Shown piece after piece: positions 42,930 through 50,819 of a stretch of 61,183 nt of DNA. The DNA is from Lachnospiraceae bacterium (GTDB taxonomy: Bacteria > Bacillota > Clostridia > Lachnospirales > Lachnospiraceae), in contig VSND01000020.1 in NCBI GenBank assembly GCA_009774145.1, forward strand, positions 1 to 61,183, given 5' to 3'. How positions within the stretch are numbered: the stretch's first letter is position 1; every line of letters starts with the position of its first letter. The translations under genes and the position numbers were made by a program. Under the pieces are notes generated by a model. That model ran no database searches. It worked only from the letters and a program-made list of their open reading frames with translations, and was not told the DNA's origin.

Positions 42930-45308
42930 TTATTCTGCCAGATAGATTGCGGCTTTTTTAACAATCTCTGCCACCGTTTCTTCCACACCGGCGCTTCCGT
43001 TCACGGCTTTTACCCCCAGTTCACACACGATCTCCTCAACTATGGCGTCCCCGGTACAGATTGCAGAAGCTGACCGGACCATATCCTGCAGTCTGTCAAA
43101 ATCCTCTTCGGGACTCCAGACGACATCCAGAGAAAATACACTGTCCAATCCGTCTGTCAGCACAATTCCCGCCTGTGCAAGGTCGAATCCCGTTCTCGGA
43201 TTCTCCCTGCGTTTTTCAAAACAGGCCTCGTTGACCGGATAACCGGCGGGCAGATCCATCTCCTGAAATTCGCTTCCATACAGGAAACGGAAAAATTCCA
43301 GAACCATCTCCTTTTTCTCCGAACCGGCACAGATACCAACCATATCTTTGGGAATAAAACCATTTGAAACCTGCCCCTGCCATGAGACATAGGCAAAATC
43401 TTCTTCCTGATTCGCAAGGGTCGTTACCACATTGAATTCGCAGTCTACCCCGTAGGTGATTCCCGCACCCAGTTTCTGAGTTCCCATTGCAACATCAATC
43501 GCATTCGCGGATGCAACCGCATAATACATTCCTTCTCCAGTAACATCCGACTGCCAGACCTCCCGATGATTTTCCCGATAGTCTGCCAGCTCTTCTTCAC
43601 TGATTCCCGCAGTCTCTGCCTGATAGATACGCCTGGCGCTCTGGAGAAACTCCGTCAATTTCTCCTGATCGATCGTTCTGCTCACAGGATCCACCCATGC
43701 AGCCGCAGAGGTAAGCTTCAGTGTATGCAGCACTTCTTCCTCGGTCCGAAGTCCGATCAGCGCTCCCTCCGGATTCTCCCTGCGCAGCGCCTCCACCGCA
43801 TCTGCCAGAGAAGCCAGATCGTTCACCTGTTCTACGCTTTTTCTGTCTCCTGTCAGCAGCGGCAGGCGGAAATGGACAGGAAGATAATAAAGCTTTCCCT
43901 CCAGCCTGCAGGCATCCGTCAGGTTTTTAAACAGGCGGTCCGACTCATTCATGATATGAACGATTCCGCTTAAATCTGCAAGCGCTCCTTTTTCCTCATA
44001 AGAGCGCAGGGGCAGTCCGTCCAGCACCAGAAGATCCGGACCGGTTCCGGACATCAGTTTCGTATTCAGATTTTTGACGGCGTCCTCTGTTGTCATGCCG
44101 GTGTCTGCCGACAGGCCGGTCTCATAGTTTACATATACTTCCGGATGCTGCTTTTGAAACAGGCTCACTGCCTGACGAATCGTATAATTCTCTGCCAGGC
44201 TGTAAATACGGATCTGCTCTTCCGGCACACTCGGGATATCCGGATTATAGACATACCGGTACAGCCTTGCTTTATTATAAAGTATGAGAAATTCATTCTC
44301 CGGCAGGACTGCAAATCCAAAAAGCTGCATCTGCGGATCTCCAAGAGAGTTCAGGTTCCCGTCAGACAGCTGTTCCATCACGGAGCCGCCGATCACATGC
44401 CGGTATACGCCGCCGCTGTACGCCAGGTAGAGTACATCCTCCTGTTCTCCGGCCGCAGCAGCCAGAGGATACGCGTCTGTATCGGACCGGATGGAATTCC
44501 CCACATTATTTCTGATAAAATCCCTCAGAACCGAATCCTCCTCCGCCACCATCCGGCTGTCCAGATCATAAAGCACCATATCGTTTCTGGATGTGACAGT
44601 CATCATATAACGTCCGGTAAAACAGGTATATTCCTCCACTCCTTCAAACGCAAACAGCTTCTCTGCGTCGCCGTTCTCTGTATCGATCTCATAGGCTTTT
44701 CCATTGATGTCAAAGGCATAGAGACGGCTGTCCTGTCCGAACCAGAACCGGGTCACCCACGCCTTTGGATCCGAATCCGGAGCATGAAGATTCTTTGCAT
44801 TTCCCTCCGGATCCACATAGAGATATTCCGGAGTATATTCGAAATCGGAAGCCTCTTCTGGCTCTGTCTCCTCCCCGGAAGAACGATAAGTACTATAGAT
44901 CATTGCAACAGCACCGTCCGGCGCGAGAGCAATCTCTGAGATATAGGCATCGGAAGCCAGTTCATCATACCAGGGGGTCTGCTGTTTCGTCCAGGTCTCT
45001 CCATGATCGGAAGAGAGATACAGGCCTGCATTCTTCTCTATCAGCGCCAGATCTCCGTTGTCCAACTGCCTGAGGTATGCGGTTGGATGATTACTCAGAG
45101 ACGTGATCTCCTGCGGCAGCGATACCTCCTCTTCCAGGTAGCGCCCCATACTCTTCTCCCGGCTCTGTCCGTTCGCAGCATATTCTGAAGACATTCCCTG
45201 TCCGCTGTCCGGTCCGGCACCGGCATTTCCTCTGCCCGTACATCCCTCCAGTAAAAGCATAACGCCCAGCAGCAGGACTGCCATCCACTGTCTGTATCTT
45301 TTCTTCAT
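42930..45308 (-). CDS. Asp-box/solute-binding fusion lipoprotein, copy 1
   Basis: A 792-residue lipoprotein. Lipid-modified Cys23 (LLLEGC), conserved block KSMGRYLEEEV, Asp box SSDHGETW near residues 99-106, beta-rich half to about residue 360, then the solute-binding half (IRIYSLAENYTIRQAV, LLVLDGLPLRSYEEKG, read as VLDGLP). It resembles copy 2 more than copy 3. Start ATG 45308 follows GGGAGGGGG; a TTG two codons earlier is less likely. The gap to the upstream lipoprotein gene is 37 bases, so the two share promoter B. Confidence 0.87.
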   Translation of the reverse strand: MKKRYRQWMAVLLLGVMLLLEGCTGRGNAGAGPDSGQGMSSEYAANGQSREKSMGRYLEEEVSLPQEITSLSNHPTAYLRQLDNGDLALIEKNAGLYLSSDHGETWTKQQTPWYDELASDAYISEIALAPDGAVAMIYSTYRSSGEETEPEEASDFEYTPEYLYVDPEGNAKNLHAPDSDPKAWVTRFWFGQDSRLYAFDINGKAYEIDTENGDAEKLFAFEGVEEYTCFTGRYMMTVTSRNDMVLYDLDSRMVAEEDSVLRDFIRNNVGNSIRSDTDAYPLAAAAGEQEDVLYLAYSGGVYRHVIGGSVMEQLSDGNLNSLGDPQMQLFGFAVLPENEFLILYNKARLYRYVYNPDIPSVPEEQIRIYSLAENYTIRQAVSLFQKQHPEVYVNYETGLSADTGMTTEDAVKNLNTKLMSGTGPDLLVLDGLPLRSYEEKGALADLSGIVHIMNESDRLFKNLTDACRLEGKLYYLPVHFRLPLLTGDRKSVEQVNDLASLADAVEALRRENPEGALIGLRTEEEVLHTLKLTSAAAWVDPVSRTIDQEKLTEFLQSARRIYQAETAGISEEELADYRENHREVWQSDVTGEGMYYAVASANAIDVAMGTQKLGAGITYGVDCEFNVVTTLANQEEDFAYVSWQGQVSNGFIPKDMVGICAGSEKKEMVLEFFRFLYGSEFQEMDLPAGYPVNEACFEKRRENPRTGFDLAQAGIVLTDGLDSVFSLDVVWSPEEDFDRLQDMVRSASAICTGDAIVEEIVCELGVKAVNGSAGVEETVAEIVKKAAIYLAE

Positions 45309-45345
45309 ATCCAAATCCCCCTCCCGGTCTCTGCGGCATCACTGC

Positions 45346-45942
45346 TCAGCGCACAAAACGATTGATCTGTATCTGGTCTGCCTGAATCGTCGTCTGGCCG
45401 GCTTTGCAGGTACCCCATACGAGCACCATATCGTCTCTGGAAAGATCCTCGGCGGAACCGTCCGTATCCTCATATCTGGCCCCGTTGTCATAGATCATCC
45501 GAATATAGATATCCGTATCCTCATCATAAGTGACAGAAACCTGAGCAAAATCCGATACGTCCGATCCTTCTGCAGGTGCTACCAGAATCGCCCCGCCGTC
45601 ATCCGTTTCTTCCGACTCACTGGCCACAACCGTAAACTGCCCGTCTCCCAGTTCCAGGATATCCCCGATCAGGTCTTCATTTCCTTCCTTACGGGAAGCG
45701 GAGCCTTCTGCTGACTCTGCTTCCAGATTCGGAGCGGACGACTCATCGGATGGGGTCTCCGGTTCTGTACTCTCTTCCGGTTTCTCTTCCGGCTCTGCAC
45801 TTTCTTCCGGATCTTCCGGCGCTCCCAGCTCTGTTTCCGGCTCTGCATCTGAAGAACCATCTGAATTCCCGCAGCCGCACATTCCAAAAATCATCACCCC
45901 TGCCATACCGGCCAGGACCATCTGTCTCCATAATCGTTTCAT
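45346..45942 (-). CDS. Acidic lipoprotein at the head of the operon
   Basis: A 198-residue lipoprotein: lipobox MCGC, a Glu/Pro/Ser-rich linker (~residues 30-85), and a C-terminal domain of about 110 residues with a beta-strand pattern that may be an OB- or cystatin-like fold (GDGQFTVVAS, DIYIRMIYDNGARYE, MVLVWG). Family not recognised. It is the first gene after promoter B and is followed by copy 1 of the binding proteins. Start behind AAGGAGG. Confidence 0.8.
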   Translation of the reverse strand: MKRLWRQMVLAGMAGVMIFGMCGCGNSDGSSDAEPETELGAPEDPEESAEPEEKPEESTEPETPSDESSAPNLEAESAEGSASRKEGNEDLIGDILELGDGQFTVVASESEETDDGGAILVAPAEGSDVSDFAQVSVTYDEDTDIYIRMIYDNGARYEDTDGSAEDLSRDDMVLVWGTCKAGQTTIQADQIQINRFVR

Positions 45943-45980
45943 TCTTCTGTTTCCTCCTTGATTCTATCATGATATAAGAC

Positions 45981-46014
45981 ATCATAGCAGATGTTTCTCT
46001 AAATTTTCTCTAAA
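45981..46014 (-). promoter_or_regulatory. Two-box regulated promoter B (lipoprotein)
   Basis: On the minus strand: TTTAGAGA twice, 11 bp apart, then 9 bp (AACATCTGC), then TATGAT (45981-45986). The nine-base gap and -10 are almost identical to promoter A (CATCTG and TATGAT shared). Confidence 0.8.
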
Positions 46015-46274
46015 CCGTTTTTTATCTGCCTGCGCCGGGTGTCCGGCGGCGCGAGGGTAAAAAGCAGCCCGGCTTTATGAACAGACCATCCGGCATGTTT
46101 GAGTATCTTGAAAGACCTCACGATCTGTGATAATATAAACACAGATGATTTTCTTTTCGTTATACCCGCGGTCACAAAAACCTGCCGTGCAACCCGACTC
46201 ACGACCGAAATAAGCTGCAGACACTGCGGCAAATTTCATCGCCGTGAGTAAAAATCACAGAAAGGAGCGTGGAT

Positions 46275-46820
46275 ATGCCATTACCACAAAAACAATACTG
46301 TACAGCCGATGACTACTGGAACCTTCCGGACGGACAGAGAGCAGAGCTGATTGATGGAGAACTCTACTTTATGGCTCCTCCTGATTTTCTGCACCAGAAA
46401 CTGGTTTCTGAATTTACACAATGTATAGGACAGTATATCAAAGCGCATAAAGGAACCTGCGAAGTCATCCCTGCCCCCTTCGCCGTACATCTGGACGACG
46501 GAAACACGAACTGGGTGGAACCTGATATCTCTGTCATCTGCGATAAAAACAAACTGGAGGACCGCGGCTGCAACGGCGCCCCGGACTGGATCATTGAGAT
46601 CGTATCACCCTCCAGCCGAAAGCACGATTACTCTACGAAAAATGCACTGTATACGGTATCCGGCGTCCGGGAATACTGGATCGTGGATCCCAAAAAAGAA
46701 CGGGTCACCGTCTATTATTATGAGGAGGATGTAACGCCTGAACTCTATACATTTGACATGCCTGTTCCCTGCGGCATCTTTCCTGAACTGAAGATCACCA
46801 TCCAGGATCTGCTCAGGTGA
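46275..46820 (+). CDS. Uma2-family (DUF820) putative nuclease-fold protein
   Basis: A 181-residue protein of the Uma2 family, which has a PD-(D/E)XK restriction-endonuclease-like fold. The core is seen: YWNLPDGQRAELIDGELY (start helix and ELIDGE), VEPDISVI with the acidic site, DWIIEIVSPSS, then VREYWIVDP. Their role is unknown; they multiply in cyanobacteria and some Firmicutes. Start ATG 46275 has AAAGGAG seven bases upstream; a GTG two codons earlier is also in frame. It sits between promoters B and C. Confidence 0.88.
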   Translation: MPLPQKQYCTADDYWNLPDGQRAELIDGELYFMAPPDFLHQKLVSEFTQCIGQYIKAHKGTCEVIPAPFAVHLDDGNTNWVEPDISVICDKNKLEDRGCNGAPDWIIEIVSPSSRKHDYSTKNALYTVSGVREYWIVDPKKERVTVYYYEEDVTPELYTFDMPVPCGIFPELKITIQDLLR

Positions 46821-46859
46821 ATCTTTCCGGCCCTTTCATTTAAAGGACCATTTTCATTT

Positions 46860-46893
46860 TTTAGAGATTCTTTAAAGATTTCCATGGTAAAAT
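46860..46893 (+). promoter_or_regulatory. Two-box regulated promoter C (response regulator)
   Basis: TTTAGAGA (46860-46867) and TTTAAAGA (46871-46878), 11 bp apart, then 9 bp, then TAAAAT (46888-46893). Same geometry as promoters A and B. It drives the two-component genes, implying autoregulation. Confidence 0.78.
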
Positions 46894-46944
46894 CACAGAT
46901 AACAGATCTTATGGAAATAAACGAAAAAAATCAGGAGAAAAACG

Positions 46945-47613
46945 ATGAGAATCCTGCTTGTGGAAGACGATGAAAAACTGAATCAGTCCCTTGCTTTTCA
47001 GCTGGAGGCGGAAGGATTTATGACAGATTCCTGCCGGGACGGGGAAGAGGCGCTTTATTATATCGAAGAACATATTCATGATCTGATCCTCCTGGACCGG
47101 ATGCTGCCCGGACTCAGCGGCACACAAGTCCTTCAGCGGATGCGGGAAGACGGCAATCAGACGCCGGTCATTCTGATCACCGCTCTTGGCACGCTGGATG
47201 ACAAGGTAACCGGACTGGATCTGGGAGCCGATGATTATCTGGTCAAACCCTTTGCCTTTGAAGAGCTCATGGCCAGGATCCGCTGTGTAACCAGACGCCC
47301 CCGGAAGCTTCAGCTGAGCGAACAGCTGTCTCTTGGAAACATCACCTACCAGACGAAGGAAAAGCTTCTGACCGGACCAGAAAAATCCTGCAGCGTGTCC
47401 GGCCGGGAAGGCGCACTTCTGGAAACCTTTCTTCGAAGCCCCGGTCAGACTCTGTCCCGGACGGTTCTGCTGACAAAAGTATGGGGGATGGACAGTGATG
47501 TGGAAAACGGGAATCTGGACAACTACATTCATTTTCTGAGAAGACGGCTGAAAACAGTGGAAAGCTCGGTCCGCATACAGACCGTCCGCGGAATCGGCTA
47601 TCGTCTTGAATAA
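46945..47613 (+). CDS. OmpR-family response regulator of the binding-protein cluster
   Basis: A 222-residue regulator: receiver with D51 (LLDRMLPG), K in ADDYLVKPF, and a winged helix ending RGIGYRLE. Its own promoter (C) has the same two-box element as the promoters of the lipoprotein and of binding protein copy 2. This makes it the probable activator of the whole cluster through 11-bp direct repeats, the usual spacing for OmpR-family tandem binding. Kinase gene follows after 15 bases. Confidence 0.92.
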   Translation: MRILLVEDDEKLNQSLAFQLEAEGFMTDSCRDGEEALYYIEEHIHDLILLDRMLPGLSGTQVLQRMREDGNQTPVILITALGTLDDKVTGLDLGADDYLVKPFAFEELMARIRCVTRRPRKLQLSEQLSLGNITYQTKEKLLTGPEKSCSVSGREGALLETFLRSPGQTLSRTVLLTKVWGMDSDVENGNLDNYIHFLRRRLKTVESSVRIQTVRGIGYRLE

Positions 47614-47628
47614 CAGGAGGGACGGCGC

Positions 47629-48906
47629 ATGTTTCAGAAAGTCCATGTACGCCTCGCCGCACTGTGTGCGGGCATCACCATCTTCATTCTCCTTGTCATG
47701 TCCTGCGGATACCTCTACATCTCGGAACGCGGGCTTCGCTCCAGCAGTTATACATCCTTTCAAAATGATATGGAAACGCTGATCAGCAGTCTGGAGCAGC
47801 AGACGATTATTACCCATGAATGGCTCACAAGAATTGAAGACAATGGAAAATATCTCATCAACGTCATTGATAACGGCGTCCCTTTTCTGTACAACGAACG
47901 CAATACGCCGGAACAGAAACAGTTGTTTGAGACTGCATGGGACGTCTATAACCGCCGCTTTGAAGTAAAACCGCTGCTGTCCGCATATGATACCTGGCAT
48001 ATGGAGTACTCTTTTTCCTCTGACGGCGGAAAAAGCAGCGATTATTATGCCTGTGTCATCACCTCCGAACGGAACACCGGAACCTTTCAGGTCATGATCC
48101 TCTGTTCCATGGAGCCTCTGCTGGCCCAGATCCGGACCCAGCGTTTTCTCTTTCTGGGTCTGAATGTTCTGGCATCTGCAGCCCTGGCGCTTTTCTCCTG
48201 GTATTTTACCAGGCAGCTCCTGCGGCCTCTGGAGGAAAACCAGAGACAGCAGAATCAGTTTATCGCCTCCGCTTCTCATGAACTGCGCACGCCGCTGGCG
48301 GTGATTCTCTCCTGTGCATCCGCCTCCATGCGGGCATCCAGAGAAGAACAGACACATTTTCTGGAATCCATTCACTCGGAAGGACTCCGGATGTCCCGAC
48401 TCATTGACGACATGCTTCTGCTCACCAGAGCAGGAGACTACCGCTGGACGATCAGGAAGGAACCGGCAGAACTGGACACTCTGCTTCTGGATACCTTTGA
48501 AGCCTTTGAACCGGTGGCGGCGGAACGGTCGATCCGCCTTCTCATCAGGCTTCCGGAGGAGGCCGTCCCGCCGGTCCTCTGCGATCCGGAGCGGATCCGG
48601 CAGGTCCTGTCGATCCTGCTGCACAATGCGCTCAGCTATACGCCGGAGGGCGGATGTGTCCGGCTTTCTCTTATATCCGATGGGAAAACTGTGAAATATC
48701 AGGTGGCGGATAACGGCATCGGGATCTCCGACCGTGAAAAGAAGAAGATCTTTGAACGCTTCTACCGGGCCGACCGGGCAAGAAGTGAAAAAGGGCATTT
48801 CGGACTGGGGCTGTGCATTGCCGCAGAGATCGTCCATGCCCACCGCGGACGCATTCTGGTCAGTGATACCCCGGGCGGCGGAAGTACTTTTACCATAGTA
48901 CTGTGA
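47629..48906 (+). CDS. Sensor histidine kinase of the binding-protein cluster
   Basis: A 425-residue kinase. Two membrane helices (about 10-32 and 175-195) enclose an extracellular domain of some 140 residues; then H217 in ASHELRTPLAV, LHNALSYTPEGG, DNGIGI and HFGLGLCIA. The large sensor loop could receive a signal from ligand-loaded lipoproteins, as in sugar-sensing systems of Firmicutes; this is inference. It overlaps the convergent M56 gene by 17 bases. Confidence 0.92.
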   Translation: MFQKVHVRLAALCAGITIFILLVMSCGYLYISERGLRSSSYTSFQNDMETLISSLEQQTIITHEWLTRIEDNGKYLINVIDNGVPFLYNERNTPEQKQLFETAWDVYNRRFEVKPLLSAYDTWHMEYSFSSDGGKSSDYYACVITSERNTGTFQVMILCSMEPLLAQIRTQRFLFLGLNVLASAALALFSWYFTRQLLRPLEENQRQQNQFIASASHELRTPLAVILSCASASMRASREEQTHFLESIHSEGLRMSRLIDDMLLLTRAGDYRWTIRKEPAELDTLLLDTFEAFEPVAAERSIRLLIRLPEEAVPPVLCDPERIRQVLSILLHNALSYTPEGGCVRLSLISDGKTVKYQVADNGIGISDREKKKIFERFYRADRARSEKGHFGLGLCIAAEIVHAHRGRILVSDTPGGGSTFTIVL

Positions 48907-50407
48907 AACACTCTGATGCATCCAGCGCCTGTTCCACCAGAGTGTCCCTGCCCAGTCGGACGATTCCCCACTGATCGCTTACGCAGGCGCACATATTTTT
49001 ATAATTTCCCTTCGGTGTCAGTTTCTGTTCCTGTGCATTGTACCGGCGGATTTCCTCATCCACCAGCGCCAGCAGCTCTCTTGCCACCGTATCGCAGTTA
49101 TGGGTATAGATCTGATAACGAGGCAGATCCTGCCGCAGATAGTCCTCCATCCTGCCTTCCGCCTCCGGACGTTTTGCTTCTTCTGCCCGGGCAGCCGCTG
49201 CATACAGTTCCTCGTACCGGTCCCCGGCATCCACATAGATTTTTGCCGCGTCCATAATCTGTTCGTACTGTATTCTCGATACCCACCGGTACAGCATACG
49301 GTCAAAATTGTCACATTCTCCGTGGCCGTCCGTTTCCAGATCGCCTGTCCGCAGCAGCGTCTCCACTTCCTGCGGTTCCAGGGAATATACCATCATCTTT
49401 CCGATCCCTTTTCTGCCCGCCAGGCACTCCGCCAGCCCGTACTGCATTCCATTGTAGCTGAGCACGCTTCCAGAACCGTTTTCATCAATCAGCAGAAGCG
49501 CCGAATGTCCCAGCCCTTTCATACCGTCCAGATTCAGAAGATAACAGATCCGGCAGTCTCCATCCATCGTCCTGCAGTCCCGTTCCTCCACAGCCTTCGG
49601 AACCGTAAAGGAGATCCTCACACACAGATTCACTGCCAGATATAACAAAAGCAGAAACCATACAGATATCTTCTTTTTCTTATCAAGAAGGTTCCGGATC
49701 CGCCGCTCTGTGTGAGACTCTCCAAATCCAATACCAGAACATATGTTCTTTTCCGCGGAAAGCTTCAGAAGAATATCCGCATAGACGATCCGCTCCGCCG
49801 ACGCACATTCCTTCATCACCGCTTCGTCACAGCTCATCTCCATATCTTCATACATCTTATACACCGCATACCAGACCAGCGGATTCCACCAGTGCATACA
49901 GAGCGTGACGGTCCCCAGAATACACATCCATGGATCCCCTCGGCGGATATGCATCTTCTCATGAAGAATGACATACCAGCGTTCGGTTCCCTCCAGTCCA
50001 TAAGGAAGAACAATCCTGGGTCTGATCAGCCCTGCAACAAAAGCAGAGGATATGTTTTCGCATCTCCAGATATTTTTCATCTCCCGAACCGCCGGGAGCA
50101 GCCGTCTTCTGGTCCTGACATACTCTGCCAGAAAATATCCCGACACTGCGCATACCCCCGCCAGATACAGAACCGCCAGAACCCCTGTCCGGTCTGTATC
50201 CCCTGCTTTTCCCATATACCGGAGGGGACAGACCCCGAAAGGTTTCTCAATAAATACCGGCAGCAGAAGCCTTCCAAATGCCAGCAGCCACAGATAATAA
50301 CTGTATTCCTTCGGATATCTGCGCAGTATCTGCCGTCCTGCCAGAACCATCAGAATCGGGATACAGCCGTACCGGCTCATTTTCCACAGACTGTCGATCA
50401 TATACAT
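48890..50407 (-). CDS. M56 peptidase fused to a papain-like (permuted NlpC/P60 or LRAT-type) domain
   Basis: A 505-residue protein. Residues ~1-280 form an M56 membrane peptidase: membrane helices, LHEKMH zinc motif, CDEAVMKE third-ligand motif. After one more helix (about 275-300) there is no beta-lactam-binding domain but ~190 residues with GLGHSALLLID and, later, YTHNCDTVARELL. A histidine strand followed by an NC helix is the order in circularly permuted papain-like domains such as LRAT, DUF4105 and related families. I infer a possible extracellular hydrolase or acyl-transfer domain acting as sensor or effector. Start at 50407 behind AAGGAG. The associated BlaI gene upstream is only a fragment. 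Confidence 0.75.
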   Translation of the reverse strand: MYMIDSLWKMSRYGCIPILMVLAGRQILRRYPKEYSYYLWLLAFGRLLLPVFIEKPFGVCPLRYMGKAGDTDRTGVLAVLYLAGVCAVSGYFLAEYVRTRRRLLPAVREMKNIWRCENISSAFVAGLIRPRIVLPYGLEGTERWYVILHEKMHIRRGDPWMCILGTVTLCMHWWNPLVWYAVYKMYEDMEMSCDEAVMKECASAERIVYADILLKLSAEKNICSGIGFGESHTERRIRNLLDKKKKISVWFLLLLYLAVNLCVRISFTVPKAVEERDCRTMDGDCRICYLLNLDGMKGLGHSALLLIDENGSGSVLSYNGMQYGLAECLAGRKGIGKMMVYSLEPQEVETLLRTGDLETDGHGECDNFDRMLYRWVSRIQYEQIMDAAKIYVDAGDRYEELYAAAARAEEAKRPEAEGRMEDYLRQDLPRYQIYTHNCDTVARELLALVDEEIRRYNAQEQKLTPKGNYKNMCACVSDQWGIVRLGRDTLVEQALDASECFTVLW

Positions 50408-50522
50408 TTCTCTCTGCTCCTTTCCTCCAGAATCTTTCGCCGGTCCCGACGGAGTTCTTCTCTCATGCCGGTAAGAATGTTTCCTGTTTTCCGTCATCAA
50501 AAGGTTCTGTCTGTGCCGCCCT

Positions 50523-50615
50523 TTATCCGTCCTGTTTCTGCGCTTCGTCAATCAGCCTGCGCAGCTTTGTTACTTCCTCCTCTGTCAGCTTCCGGTCCTT
50601 TAAAAATGCAGCGAA
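50523..50615 (-). pseudogene. C-terminal remnant of a BlaI repressor gene
   Basis: The last ~30 codons encode FAAFLKDRKLTEEEV and then RRLIDE, the standard end of BlaI-family repressors. The DNA-binding part is missing: upstream sequence is a gene fragment on the opposite strand. It lies 115 bases before the M56 gene, exactly where an intact blaI would sit. Confidence 0.75.
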
Positions 50616-50785
50616 ACCAGCTTGCCCATGGGGAAGCATCTTTTGAAGAAGTGGGACGTGTAATTTCCAGCCAGCAGATCGAAAAATTAATCGAAAAAAC
50701 TTTTGATTATCTGGAAAAAGCCACACAGGCTGTTACCTGTTACCTGAGCAACAAAAATTATTTAAAAGCTCAGCATAACAGGTAA
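50606..50785 (+). pseudogene. C-terminal remnant of a HEPN-domain gene
   Basis: The plus strand encodes RNQLAHGEASFEEVG and then a helix with EKTFDYLEKA, ending at a stop at 50785. The RNxxxH core (RNQLAHG) is the HEPN ribonuclease motif, here of the MAE_28990 kind found in restriction-type systems. Only about 59 residues remain. Its left end meets the truncated blaI at about 50606-50615, marking a recombination junction. Confidence 0.65.
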
Positions 50786-50819
50786 CTTTCTGACATTTTA
50801 CAATATCATTTCTCCGCCC

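Noticed and set aside
46140..46251. A short plus-strand frame ending with a CRHC-type pair before the Uma2 gene
   Set aside because: It has only about 35 codons, no start with a ribosome binding site, and nothing recognisable. The interval 46015-46274 otherwise appears non-coding.
46909..48921. A 670-codon open frame on the minus strand
   Set aside because: It lies opposite the response regulator and kinase, both of which have clear motifs, and shows no protein family features.
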